A stretch of 64,000 nt of DNA from Sodiomyces alkalinus F11 (GCF_003711515.1 NW_021167083.1:1190481-1254480); one strand, 5' to 3'. Counted from the first letter of the stretch, positions 37,460 to 49,484 are shown. The notes: generated by a model not told the origin, from the letters alone. Made by a program: numbers and translations.

Positions 37460-39232
37460 GATGGCGGTATGAAGGTTAACTGTAGTTGGGGATGGTGGGC
37501 GTGTATGATGGTGGGAAAGTGGGCAGCGAGGCTTGTGCCTTGCAGCGAAGGAAAAGGCAGGTAAGGTATGAAAGGACCGGGCCGGTGGGGTGGCGGTCAA
37601 GCAGGCGGTCAGAGAGATCTTTAGATTGCGGGAGGGATGAGATCAAATTTGGTGGGCAAAGGTAGAGAGTCGAGAAAGAGGGGCAGCAAACAAGTAATAA
37701 GAAAAGAAAAAAAGAAAAAAAAAAGAAAAAAAAAAGAGAAAAAAGAAGAGATTTTTCTGGAAGACCCCGAGTGGGCCAGGCGGTTATCTACTAAGTTGAG
37801 TCCGGGGGTAAAAAGAAAAGAAGAAAAAAATAGACGAGTGACGGGGTTTCCAAGCTTCTGTTTTTTTCACTATACTAGCTGATTGAGAAATAGCCAAGGG
37901 TGAAAACTCGGTTCGCTTGAAGTTGTGTGTTGTGTCTGGAGGATTTGGGATTTGGGGTTTGGTGATGGTTTTGATAGGCGGTGATGGTGATGTTCGATGC
38001 TGGTTTTCCTTCTTTCTTTTGGTCGATAAGGAAAATTTCAGTCGTCTCTGGTCGCAGTTACTCGTGGGAAAGCACGACGTAAAGGCAGGCAGGTAGGTAC
38101 ATATAGCTCAGGTAGGTACGAAGTATTCGTAGATATATACCTAGGTAATAAGGTAGGCAGCTGCAGTAAAGTAATAAGGTAGGTACGAAGGAGGCATACC
38201 TGCCCAAGATGCTAGTTCTCTAGATGGAGGGGCAGGACTCGCGGTCGTTTCCCCAAGACTAAGAAGTACCGATGACAGGAGAGATACATTTGTCTAAGTT
38301 TTCCTCCATGATAAACACAAATCCATCTCGCCCAAGTTTTGGAGAATGGACCACGTATTGAGAGGACATCAGAGCCCCACCAAAGTGCCCGGAGGCCGTT
38401 CAAAGTACCCATTTAGTACCAATGACTTGCCCCGCCACCAACGGCAAAGGGTCGTCGAATTCAAAAGAACTTTCTCGACTCGTCTCAGCATCACAAACTC
38501 TCATTCGATCTCCCCCTTTTTCTCTGTCCTCTGGCCATCCCAGGCCTTTCCTTCCCATATTACCTACAAAGTACTTGGCCCTTGATGCCAGATCAGAATT
38601 TCCAATTTCTCCCCGCCCCAAATTCCCATTTCATTAGCATACCTTTACGTCATCATCATCCGACATTGGCTACCTTACTTACCTAAGGTATGCCGTATAA
38701 ACAGAGCAATACAGAAGCACATGTTGGGTTTTGCGAGAAGAATGGGGTGATACACTACAGAGAGAGTACTTTGTACGAATGGATTTCGATTGCCGTTCTG
38801 TTGTCCCTCTTCATGCTTCACCGTTTCTTCTCTGTGCAGCGAAAGAGATATCCGGAAAACGGTCGAACAGTCTTGTCAAGCCTCGGCGTTTTGTGAAGAA
38901 TGCGTCTTGTCACGTTAACAACCCCTCCTCTATTGGTGAGGTCGTAGATGTACAGTGTACAGCGTACACTGCAATTCGTTTAAGGTACGGAGGAGTCACC
39001 GAGTTGCCCCACCGAGTACAACGTAAGTAAATGTACTTTGGTAGGTACCAGAGTAGGTATTATTCGAGATTATTCGTTTGTGAAACTTGACAACTTCATT
39101 CTTCGTGACCCCATCTTCCTTTTCCATGACTCTCCTTCCCCCACGTGATGACTCGACCGTGCTTCGGTTCCGTCCTTGGTCCTCGCACAAACCAAGTCAC
39201 TCCAAAAAAGGAGTCCATTCGGAGATATAGTG
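37460..39232. other. hsp88 promoter and chitin synthase 3' flank
   Basis: About 1.8 kb. A long A/G-rich stretch occupies about 37695-37755. GTACC words and TACGAAGTA (38117-38125) lie further out. Short open frames here have no recognisable domain. Confidence 0.5.
37755..37762. promoter_or_regulatory. Possible heat-shock element upstream of hsp88
   Basis: TTCTGGAA forms an inverted TTC-nn-GAA unit, preceded at the right spacing by GAT (two of three bases of GAA). It lies about 300 bp upstream of the hsp88 start. Two clear units is the minimum for heat-shock-factor binding, so this is only suggestive. Confidence 0.35.
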
Positions 39233-39465
39233 TCACTCCTTCCGCGACAATGGGGAATCGCTAAATCCGGCGCGTCTCAACTCGGCTGCGTCGTGGAACT
39301 CGAACACTCTCCCCGGTGGAGGGACCGACGTCCGTCTGGAACCACCGCCGCCACTTCCAGTGCCTCCCCCACTGCCTCTCCCACCGTCTCTCGCACTGCC
39401 GGCGGCTCGCCAACGTCCCCAATGCGGTATCGTCTGGTCCCGGGTCGTCTGGTGAAACTGCTGCC

Positions 39466-39501
<36 letters not shown>

Positions 39502-41826
39502 CTTGGTGTTGGTGTTGGTGTTGTTGCGTTGCTAGTTCGTATTTCCTGCGATCCTCCTCTCCCATGATGAACCTCTCTATCCGACTCGAAACGCTCCCCG
39601 AACTGCCCACCGTGCGCTTCGACTCGGTCCGGTCGACCTTGCTCTTACCCCGCCATCCCGATCCCGATCCCGATCCCGATCCGGACCCGAGTCTCCGGCG
39701 GGGGGGACCAACGTCCCCTTGGTCATCGACGTCGTCAACTGCGACGCTGGTGAGAGGCGACTCGTCCGGGTGAGCATACCAGCCTCCCTTTGTCCTGGAC
39801 CGTGCCACGAACCGCCCATCCACCGCGTCGGGGGGTCGAACCACGCTTCCCCTTCTGCCGAGCCCACCTAGCCCTTCTTCTTCCTCGTAATTATCATCAT
39901 CCTCATCATCATCGTCATCAACAACATCATCAACATCATTGTCGTAATAATGACCACCATCACCTCGCCCGTAAGGGGAAGCAGCACCACCACGCCCTCC
40001 AGCAGCGGCCTTCTCCTGTCGGATGCTCTCCCTCCGTGCGATGGCGGCCGGGATGAACGACTCGGGCACGACGTTCAAGTCATCGCCCGCCTCCTCCGCC
40101 TTCTCAATAGCCTGCCGCGCCGTGGTGTTCGTATCCGCCGCCGCCGCGTCGGCCCGGGGCCCACCCCACGTTCTTTGTCCTGCCGTGAAAATGCCGTAGA
40201 CCATGTAGAACCAGTTGAAGAGCGGGTTGAGGACGAACATGAGCGGGTAGAGCCAGACCTTGAACCTCTTGAGCTTGGCGCCAAAGTAGAGCATCAGCGA
40301 CCAGTTCAGCCCGAGCGACACGGCGACGAACCCGACCGGCAGGCGGTCGACGCGGCTCGACGTGGTCATGATGGCCAGCAGCAAGATGAAGAAGAGCAGC
40401 GCGGTGGTGCGGATCGTGTTCTGCATGAACCGCACCAGCACGAGCAGCGGGTAGCGCCGCCACAGGCGCCAGTCGGTCAGCATGCAGGCCTCGTTGGTGA
40501 CGAAGCCGAGGAACCAGCGGCGGCGCTGCTTGACCAGCGACCGCGCCGTCTGCACGGCCTCGGTCTTGCAGAAGGCCGACGTGCACATCTGGATCTGGTA
40601 CCGCTTCTTCGCCCCGATCATGAACAGGTGCGTCAGCCACCGGTCCTCGCCCAGGTGGCACTTGGCAAAGTCGAACAGGTCCTCGCACTGCTCCGCCTTG
40701 TCGGCGAAGTAGTACTTGGCCATGCGCCGGAACGCCGAGAACCGCAGCATCGTCAGCGCCCCCGGCAGGCACGTCACCGCCCCGCACCCGGACTCCACCG
40801 TCCGCTCGAACAGCTGCCCGTGGATGTACTCCATGTCCTGCAGCAGCGTGAGCAGGCTGTGCTTTTTCGTCGTGGACGTGATCACCCCCGTCATCGCCAG
40901 CATGTCCCGCCGGTTGCCCGGGCTGAGCTCCATGTCGTACACGAAGTTTTGCAGGCAGTGCCGGTCCAGGATGCAGTCCGAGTCGATGAACAAAATGAAG
41001 AGGTTGTCGTTCCGCCGGAGGTAGGCCTCGTACACCCGGTCGATGAGCTTGAACGTCAGCTTCTGGCAGTGCCGCTTGCCGCCGTGCGGGAACCGCGAGA
41101 CGGTGATGCGCGCGGCCTTGTACGTGACGTCGATACTCCTGGGGTACGAGTCGAGCGCCGTCGGGACCCCGAGCTTCTCGATGGTGTTTCGGTAGAGCTC
41201 GTCGTCTTCGTCGCCGCCGTCGAACGACAGGAAGACGTGGATGCACGACGGCGGATAGTCGCAGTCGACCACCGAGTTGACGGCCGCGGCGAGCACCTCG
41301 GGCTCCTCCTTGTAGCACGGCATGACGATGACCACTTTCGGCGCCGACACCTCGTCGAGGAGCCGCTTGATCCGCTTGGTGCGCCCCAGCTGGTGCGTGA
41401 CCAGCTGGTAGGTGCAGAACAGCCAGGGGATCGTGAGCAGCCCGGCGAAGGTCCAGAAGGCGAACCACTGGAAGAAGTGGACCATGTCGGCCGGCCAGTG
41501 CCTGGACACCGCGCTGGGCAGCGGCAGCGTGACGACCATGATGGGGAGGAATATCAGTCGTAGAGCAGTGAAGAAGAAGGCCACCACCACCGACAAGACA
41601 CGGATGGTCCAGTGTTCCGCTTTGACAAAGACCTTCCAGAGACAGTAGAGAAAAGCAGCTATCCACAGAAACCATTCCAACAAGGCTGCCACCATGATGA
41701 GGCCGACGATGGAAGTATATACAATCTTGGAACAAAGTCAGCGCCGTTTGCACGAAAGGGGGAGAAGCCACAGCCATCACAACGTACGTCTTTTACCGGC
41801 CACTCGGCCGTAATGTCGTCGGCCAT
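39233..41826 (-). CDS. Chitin synthase, division III without myosin domain (class VI/VII)
   Basis: Two exons on the minus strand: 41826-41788 and 41725-39233, giving 843 aa. Chitin synthases are plasma-membrane GT2 enzymes that polymerise UDP-GlcNAc into wall chitin. N-terminal membrane spans (IVYTSIVGLIMVAALLEWFLWIA begins the first) precede the catalytic region. That region contains VVIVMPCYKEEPEVL, a D-x-D-like FIDSDCILD, CLPGALTMLRF, GEDRWLTHL and KQRRRWFLG, with QRRRW at 413-417. Several spans follow, then a ~300-residue Ser/Gly/Asp-rich cytosolic tail with an SG dipeptide repeat and a Gln-rich tract. No myosin motor is present, separating it from class V-type enzymes. The class number depends on the naming scheme. 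Exon 1 (MADDITAEWPVKD) is 39 nt. The acceptor reads CAAG. Confidence 0.88.
39460..39535. repeat. CAG/CAA-type repeat encoding a Gln-rich tract
   Basis: Interrupted CTG/TTG triplets on the plus strand encode a run of about a dozen glutamines, with His-Gln alternation on one side, in the C-terminal tail of the chitin synthase. Confidence 0.85.
39655..39687. repeat. Hexanucleotide repeat encoding Ser-Gly dipeptides
   Basis: Tandem GATCCC units on the plus strand encode about five Ser-Gly pairs in the tail of the chitin synthase. Confidence 0.85.
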
Positions 41827-42465
41827 TTTGGCTATATTTTTCCAAGTTTTAGCATTACAAACTTTATTCGGTAGCGATTGCGAGATGAAACATGGCGAAG
41901 GAATCTTTGATCGAAACGGAAGAGAGGGAGCGAGAGAGAGAGAGAGGTTAGGTTCAGGTTCAGGTTCAGGTTCTGGGGTGTCCCGATTTGCATGTCTCAA
42001 AGCAATGCCTCAAAGCAATGCCGCTGCTACTGCTGCATCTCTCTCCGTGTTCCCTTGGTCTCTCTGGCCTCTTTTGGCGGGTCCGGATACCTGCAGCTCT
42101 GTCTGGCTGGGCAAGGAGCCAATACGAAGGAAATATAGGCAAATATAGGATCAGTCTCCTTGTCTTCTTCCACTAAGATTCAACGTACTCCGTACTTCGT
42201 ATAAACCCCTTTATTGCCCCGCCGTCGCCAATGAACGACATCATTTTTTTTTTCTTTTTCTTTTGAAGCACCGATACGTGGGCCTCTCGGCTCTCGACGG
42301 TCCAGGAGTCGTGTCATGATAGACATAAACAGTCGACAACCCGTGGCCCCGTCGTTTAACTAGCCACTTCGTCAACCATTTGAAAGCGAACCAGCTACCT
42401 GTATCGAGTCTTGTTAGAAGTTGTAATTATCGCGAAACTACGCAACTGATATAACGACGACTGAG

Positions 42466-42510
42466 ACGCTACCGCTACCGCTACCGCTACCACTACCACT
42501 ACCACTACCA
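42466..42510. repeat. CTACCR hexanucleotide microsatellite
   Basis: About seven tandem hexamers, the first ones CTACCG and the later ones CTACCA, lie in intergenic DNA between the chitin synthase and upf2 genes. Confidence 0.85.
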
Positions 42511-43298
42511 GACAAACGCCCCTTGCAAAACGCTCGTCCTCTAAAATATATCTTCCCCGTAACGACTGTGATTATGCATTCATACCTAGGTTGGATAATA
42601 TTGACCACGGACAGAGGCCCACTCATCTCATCCACGCAACATTTGTCACGAAACGAATGGAGGCTGTCGAGTGAGCAGACCATGTCCACAATCCGGGCAT
42701 GAGATACAGGATAATATGAATACGCATCCTGTCAGATCCCCAACTCTCCACCAAAAATCCCACCGCTGGTCAGGCCTCCACGTTCTTTTCCGCTCCTCCC
42801 ACATGTCTCTGCGCCAGAAACACTCAGTCCCCTGTCCCTTCACCCGCAACGCCACAACCTCGTCTTGGCACATCGCCGCCATCTGAAATCAAGACCGCCA
42901 TCGCCTTTTCTCTTTTTCCTTTCGCTGCTTCTCGCTTCTCGCTTCTCGCATTCTGTCTTCCCTGCCTACTATTCTCTTGCTCTGTTGGGGAGAGTAAGGG
43001 CAGACGGCACCGGTGGCGTTTCGTGCAAGGACGCCGCCTCGGCGGTAACGGCATGGACCGATGACTTGACTCGACCTTGTCCTGATGAGCAGACGAGGCT
43101 CTTTCTCGCGCGCCAAATTCTGTTCTCCACACATAGCACAGGTGCCAGCAGTGTTTCCACCATCTCGGCCTTGCGTTTCGGCTGGACGACGAACAACGAA
43201 CCGTATCGTCGTAACCGTACCTAGTTCGGCGTGTGCTCGGATGAGAGGTGCGTTAATCTACGCTATACCGAAAAGAAGAGAAACCTTTGCAGAAAGAT

Positions 43299-43327
43299 TG
43301 CTGCTGCTGCTGCTGCTGCTGCTGCTG
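43299..43327. repeat. CTG triplet microsatellite
   Basis: An uninterrupted run of nearly ten TGC/CTG units lies about 300 bp beyond the upf2 stop codon. It is outside any supported coding region. Confidence 0.85.
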
Positions 43328-43633
43328 TCTCAAGTCCTGTAAGAGCGGTGGACACGAAATTCCATCCCTGTCAGTAACTGTCCTGTTATAAAACCATGTC
43401 ACTCGGAAAGAGTTTGCGGTTCGTGCGAGAAACTGCGCCAGGGCCGGCTTCGCGCCTCGGACGGAATACGCTTGTTCCGTCCCATCGCCACATGAGAGGG
43501 AAATGGTCGCTTGATATTGCCCTCTCCTGTCCGATGCTGAAGATACGACTGCTTGCGCGCAGGCATTCCGGTTACACCCTCTCTACTACGTCTGCCGGAG
43601 GATTCATACCAATCAACGTCGCTGAGCTGAAGT

Positions 43634-46600
43634 TTACGCGACCGCTGGACGCCACGCTCCTTGCCCCGGTCCATCCGGTTGTAGTGATAACTGCTCGGCT
43701 TCTCTTGAACTAGATTGTTGGTCGTCAGTGCTGGGCATTCCGACGAGGAAAGGTCGTTGGCTAGGTGTGACTTCACCGTCTTGTTCTTCGTTCTCCCGAA
43801 TTTCGTAATTGAGTACGAGGTTCTTGATGCGCTGTTGCTCCTCTTTCTCGGCCTGCTGCTGGTTCTTCATCGCGACAGCGAACGTCGAATCGGATGGCAC
43901 TTCCACCGTGCGTGTCTATGAATCCACTGTTGTCAGTTCCCAATTTTTCCTTTTTTTCTTTCTCCTTTTTCTTCTTCTTATTCTATTGGACGGGTTTACC
44001 TGTTGGCGGTTGCCCTTCTTCGTCAAAAGCGAGAATGCCATGGTAGGGCCAGGGCCAGGACCAGGTCCCGATGCCGCCGGGTCGTTCGAGCTAGAGAGAT
44101 CCTTGGTCTTGGGCCGCACCGGCAAGGGGACGTCAAACAGCGGCTTGCGCTCAAACTTGCGGGATTCCAGACTCTCAGCCATCATCCTGGCGTACTCCCG
44201 CTCAAACTCGGCCTCCTCCTCCGGATCAATGTATTGCTCTTGCCGCGTAACGACGATGGCCTCGTCGTCCGAGTTCGAGTGGGAGTCTCGCCCCGAGCCC
44301 GCATGTTCCTCGTCTTCGTGGCCCATCTCGTTCTCGTCCGACTCGGACGCGTCTTCGTCACCGTCCGCTTCGCCTTCGGGCAGATCCGGATCGCCGTCCT
44401 CGTCGTCGTCGGAAGACGCGGAAGAAGCGTCGTCCGCCTCGGCTGCCTCGGCTTCGGCTGCGGCCTTCTCGGCACCCGAGAGTTTCTGGTCTTGCGCGAT
44501 GGCGAGCTGGAACGTCTTGGCCGCTTCTTCCAGATTGGTGGCGAGCTTCCATTGGGGCCGCGTCAGGGAGAAAGTGTCCTGTACGATGAATTCCATGTCC
44601 ATGGGCAACATCTGCTTGGTGTGGATGTAGTATTGGAAGAAGGACAGGAAATAGTCCAACTTCTTGCCGGCCGCACCTTTGGCGAAGTACATACCGCACG
44701 TCTCCAAGATGGTCGCGATCAGTCGGATCCGGAAGAAATCGTCGGGCGGGTCCAAGGGGTTGATTCGGCCGGGGACGGGAGGGCCGCCGTGTCCAAACGT
44801 CACGATCTTGTACATGGTATCGAAGATGACCGGGTGCTCCACCATCCTGTAGTTGTAAAGTTCGCCTAGGTACTTGACCTCCGCGATGCGCCGTTGGTAA
44901 TACTTGTAGTCGTTGATTTCTAGACCGAAGACGACGGACTCGATCACGTTGTCGATGACTCGAATGACGAACGACGCATGGTAACGGTAGAGAGCGCCCA
45001 TTAGGATGGCCAAGAGGTGGATATTCCCGTACTTAACACGGCCTGGCCTGGAGAACACCTTCTCGAGGATACCTACGACCTGAAAGGAGGGAAAAAGAGA
45101 GTTAACAGATGTACGCAGTTTCGGGAGCGACCGGGACAAAACTTACGTCCGACTCCTCCCAGTGCAGCCTCCGGATCTGCTTCAGGATCTTGCTGACGTT
45201 TCGTTTCGTCATGTCCATGTAGATCAGCCGGCGAATGAACAGGTCCATGGGCGTCCTCTCTTTCTGCTCAATGGCAGGCCGCTCGGGCGGGTCGACGTAG
45301 TACACGGCGTTCTCGATGAGCATGCGCTCGGTTTGGCCGATGTGCTGGACCGACTTCTTCCGCTGGAGGGTCTCGAGGAAGGTGGCCATGCGGGGCGACG
45401 TGTCCGGGTTGCGCAACAAGTATCGCCCGCAGTTCTCGAGCAGGTTGCAGATGATCTCGATGTTCATCTTGGAGAAGTCGTCCATACTAACCTTGAGGCA
45501 GTGGAAGACAACGTGCTCGGGGACGACGCCAAACTTGGTAAGCTCAGCGAGGTACCGAATGTTGGCGAGGCGGACCTGCCCGAGGAATTCCTTTTCCTTG
45601 CGCCTCTGGAGGCTGCGAAACTCGGCATCCAGGTAGTCGACGAGACCCTTGGGGATGTCAGGCATGTACTGGCCCAAGGTGGCGGCCAGCCTCGCCCAAC
45701 AGGGCAGGAGATCGCCTCGGCCCTTGGGAACTTCGGTCAGGGCCTTGATGAGCCGGTTCCGGGAGGCTTTCGAATTGAGGAAGCAAAAGTCGACGGCCGT
45801 TTCGTCGATGGCCTCCTTGGTGGTCAGGTCGGGGAGGCGGGCGATGATAGCATCGACCTGGGCGCCGATGGTCTTGTTGGCGATGGCCAACGACTGCTCG
45901 TCCATCGCTTCGGGCGGCTTCAGGGGCTCGGTGCCCTCAGCCGCGTCGGTAGGCTTCTTGCCGACCTGCTGCTCGTCGTTTTCGGGCTTTTTCTTCTTGC
46001 CATCTTCGAGCAGAATGGCCGGCACCTTGCCCTTTAGGTCGACGAGGTTTTCGTAGAAGCGTCTCTCGTCCTCGTCTTCCCAGATACCAGCGCCGTCGGC
46101 CAAGCCCTTGAGATACTCCCCGGTCTTGAGAAGACCGATGGAGCCGTTGCCTGCGCCAGAATCCTCGTTGTCCTTGAGGTCGGGCATCTCGGCACCGATG
46201 ACGTCGGCAATGGCCTGGGCATTGGCAACCAGTCGCTCCTGGGCCTTGACTTGCTTCTCAAAGTTCGCCTGCCGGTCTTCGAAGACCTCGCCCGACTTGA
46301 CGTAAGCCTCGGCGTTTCGGCGAGCTTGCGCGTGGATCGCCTTTTGGTCGCGGATGAGATGGCCCTTGACGTCTTCAAAGTATCGCTTGAGGACGTTTTT
46401 GAATTTTTCCCGGAGGTCGGGAGGGGTGAAAGGCTGGTGCGCAGAGTCGGCGTCCGCGCCGGCACCGGCATCAGCATCGGCATCGGCATCGGCATCGGCA
46501 TCGGCATCGGCATCGGCACCGGTATGGGCATAGGCATCGGTATTATCGGCACCGGGTTCGGGCAGAGAGTCGGTCGCATGTTGGGCCGAGCCATTGGAGG

Positions 46601-47613
46601 GCATGGTCGCACCATCCTCCTCGACCGTCTTGCGGCCTTCGGAGCCGGCAGGTTTGACGCCGAGGATGTCCCAGGAGAAGGCCTTGACGAAGATGACGAG
46701 CAAGGGCAGGTTGGCATGCTCGCGGTCATGGCCAAGGAGGTCCTTCAGAACCTCCAGGGGGAACGGCTCGGCAGGGCCACCCTTGCCGGTGGCCGTCTTG
46801 TGCTTCAGCTCGGCAACCTTGCCGGTAGCCCCCTTGGTGGCGTCGTCCGGGCGGGTGACATGGTCCAAGGTCCTCAGCACGCCGACAAGCCAGAGCTCGG
46901 TGACGACGCGCAGGAGGACGCGCTGGCGGGTCAGGCGGTCTTTCTCCTCCTTTTCTCGAACATCGGCAGCCAGGGTTTTGAGGGCGCTCTTGTCGGGGGT
47001 GGCCATGCCCTTGCCCAGCAGCCATCCGAGATGCTCGGTGAATTCGGCAGGACCGAAACGCTGGTGGAGGGCGCTGACAATCTCCACGCCGGCATCGACC
47101 TCGCCAGGGGATTTGAGGCGACACAGGCCCTCATAGCAGGCAGATATGATCTCGGATAGGTACTTGTGAAGGCTCAAAGCTCGGATCTCTTGGAGGAAGG
47201 TGTTCAGGGTTGCGGCGGAAATGGCAGTGCGCAGTCGCTTAATGAAAGCTGTGTTCTTCTTGAGGGATGAGTCGAGAGACTTGCTCACGGGGACAAGATC
47301 TAGGTAGTTGGCGAGCAGAGTGTCAGTAGCTTGACAGGACTAGGAGTTTATAGCCCATGAGAGAAAGCACCAAGGGGTAGAAGGGGGGTAGGAGGGAGGT
47401 AGAAAGACCGGGGGGGGTAGGGAGACGGGGCGCGAGGAGTACTGACCTTTCTCGCCATCCCATGCACGAGAGTTGAGGGAGCGCAGTTCGCCTAAGTAAT
47501 AGAGTCAATATGAAGTCGGTATAAGGTATCGCGATATAAAGTCGATATAAAGTCGATAGGAAAGGTCGAGGAGGGGAGTAAAGGGGGGACTGACGCTTCC
47601 TGGCACGGTCCAT
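43634..47613 (-). CDS. upf2: Nonsense-mediated decay factor Upf2/Nmd2
   Basis: Five exons on the minus strand: 47613-47595, 47491-47447, 47299-45147, 45079-44000 and 43915-43634, giving 1192 aa. Upf2 bridges Upf1 and Upf3 and licenses decay of mRNAs with premature stops. Three MIF4G helical domains are expected. The first contains FIKRLRTAISAATLNTFLQE and LSLHKYLSEIISACYEGL. The second lies around ARLAATLGQYMPDIPKGLVD. The third contains YGNIHLLAILMGALYRYH, RIRLIATILETCGMYF and DYFLSFFQYYIHTK. An acidic Asp/Glu/Ser segment follows, then the C-terminal Upf1-contact region starting TRTVEVPSDSTFAVAM. An Asp-Ala dipeptide repeat interrupts the linker after domain 1. The first two coding exons are 19 and 45 nt, both with GTCAGT donors. 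The last ~50 residues are the least certain. Confidence 0.92.
46468..46524. repeat. GGCATC hexamer repeat encoding Asp-Ala dipeptides in Upf2
   Basis: Tandem GGCATC units on the plus strand read as repeated Asp-Ala on the minus strand, in the linker after the first MIF4G domain. Adjacent sequence (related GGCACC and GGTATG units) looks like diverged copies. Confidence 0.9.
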
Positions 47614-49484
47614 GACGGATCGTGAATGGGAAATCTATAGTATAACGTGGTGTGGAGGGGGAGGGGGGAGGGGGGTCCGGGGACCTTGAGATGCTACATC
47701 CGCACAGCCTGATGGAAGGGAATTCGCGACCAGAGCTGCTACGGACTCGATAAAGGGCCTAGAGAGAGGTGGCGGTCCGTGTCGATGATGAAGATCGGCA
47801 TCGGTAAGTCCCCTGGGGCATGCGGTTTGGCGGTTTGGCGGTTTGGCGAAGGAGCAAGACCGTGAGACGTAGATACCTTAGATATGACGTGGAAAGAGGG
47901 TAAGGGAAAAGAAAGGCAGGAAAAGGCAAGAAGGTGCCAAAAGAGGGTGCAGGGATCAGAAGCAGAAGCTGAGGACGGGAGTAGTGACGGCTTCTCGCTG
48001 CGGCTTCTCGCTGCGGCTTCTGCTGTTGGCGAGTCGAAAATGGTCAGGGACCAACCTCAACCTGTATAGATCCGGTACTTTAGCGGCTGTACGTGTACGG
48101 CGGAGTTGGGGTCATCCATCAGGTAGCTGTACGTTGTATGGATACGGACTAGGTACTTTGCGGATGTATGGTTGTATGTAGCAAGATTTGGTATGTTCGG
48201 TGTTTCTCGGTAGCGTACTGCCTTATCTGTCATTCTACGTTAGGTACCTTACCTTAGGTAGGCAAGGTAAGGTAGGTAGCCATTCTCTCTCTCCTTGGGA
48301 ACATAAGGAGGTACCTGCCTGAGTGAACGGACAATGAATTCCCAAATTCCTGAGGCATAGATGATGACTAAGTCACGTAAAACATCTTCCCTTCCTCCCA
48401 GCTGTGCGGGGCAATGATCGGAATATTGTTTCTTCGTTTCTCCAGACAAGGAAAAAAAAAAAAACAAAAAAAAAAAGGGCCACCCAGCGGCGCCGTTACA
48501 ACACCATCAGCCACATCATGAACTTTTCCTACTTCAAGATCCAAGACTTGTGGAATGAGCTGATAAATTGCTATTGAGCTTCCAGATGGAGAAACCGACC
48601 CAATTGATTTATTATAAAATTACCCATACAACCGCCCTCGTCGCTGGCCTAATCCTCCTTCTTTCTATTATTCTATATACCTAGTTCTAACAAGGCTGTC
48701 AACTCCCCAGCCTCGTGCACTCTTTCTTCTCTCTTCTCTCTCTTCTCTCTCTTCTCTCTCTTCTCTTTCTTCTCTTCCACTCTCCACTCTCCACTCTCGG
48801 AGTTCCGGCACTTCCAAGTTCCCACCCCCACCATATCGCACGTCTTTTGCGAGTCCTTCGACGCTATCTTTCTCAGCGGTTGTCGCATCTCCGGAGACTG
48901 CACCCTTTAACGCTTCTGCTGGCCAATCAGCCGTCGAGGCCGACCGACTGATAAGGCAAGGCGGAAATGCAGGATGCTGCATACGTTGTATGCCCCATGC
49001 CGCCCACTTGGATCTTCCTCGGGTGGCTACGATAAGACGTCTTGTCACTGTCGTGCATCTATCTATGATCTAGATGATCTCGGAGTGTCCCAGCCCCAGT
49101 CCCGGTCCCAGATTGACCTTGCTTGCAGTACCGCGGACAACGCAGGGATCTTCTTCACTTCAATGGCCCGCCAATTCACTCGGCATATCATGTACACTTT
49201 AATCCTAGTATTTCTATCTCCTCGGAGCTGTTCAATATGCATGATATTGTCTTCTGTCCATGAACCTGAATCACCCTCACCCGACTCCACGGACAGAGAG
49301 CCTGAACGCGGGCCCGTGGAGATGTCTTGTCCCGGAATCTTTCGTGTAGGGCGATGGGTTACTCTTTTTGTTTATATTCTCTCCGGGCCTGCCTTATCAT
49401 GCGTCTTTCCTCCAGATCAGCTGTACGTCGCGACACTCACTTAGACCTTCTGAAAACGAAAACCTCTTGGCCATTTCCCCAGCC
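47614..49484. promoter_or_regulatory. Divergent region between upf2 and nitrate reductase
   Basis: About 1.9 kb. GATAAG words lie at about 48951 and 49031, which are candidate AreA/NIT-2 sites. CCGCGG at 49131-49136 in the context TACCGCGGAC resembles the TCCGCGGA site of the NIT-4/NirA activator with a changed outer base. A TCTCTTCTC repeat occupies about 48720-48780, and GTACC/TTAGGTA words lie at 48240-48285. No further gene is seen. Confidence 0.55.
48720..48782. repeat. Pyrimidine microsatellite TCTCTTC
   Basis: About seven near-identical TCTCTTC-type units are followed by tandem CACTCTC units. They lie about 700 bp upstream of the nitrate reductase start. Confidence 0.8.

Larger units (their letters stand above)
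41827..43633. other. Chitin synthase promoter and upf2 3' flank, rich in microsatellites
   Basis: About 1.8 kb. It contains GA repeats followed by an AGGTTC repeat (about 41925-41975), TACTCCGTACTTCGTA at 42186-42201, a CTACCR hexamer repeat (about 42466-42510) and a CTG triplet run (about 43299-43327). An open frame at 42865-43224 lacks an ATG start and any domain. Confidence 0.55.

Noticed and set aside
39950..41563. 537-codon open frame on the plus strand
   Set aside because: It is antisense to the chitin synthase, whose GC-rich third codon positions suppress stops on the other strand. It has no domain, and the minus-strand protein is unambiguous.
42865..43224. 119-codon open frame with a hydrophobic N-terminus
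   Set aside because: It has no ATG at the start of the frame and no domain or downstream exon. The hydrophobic stretch comes from T/C-rich DNA.
49368..49484. N-terminal extension of nitrate reductase
   Set aside because: The frame is open upstream, but the first in-frame ATG is 49485 and the preceding residues do not resemble the family.
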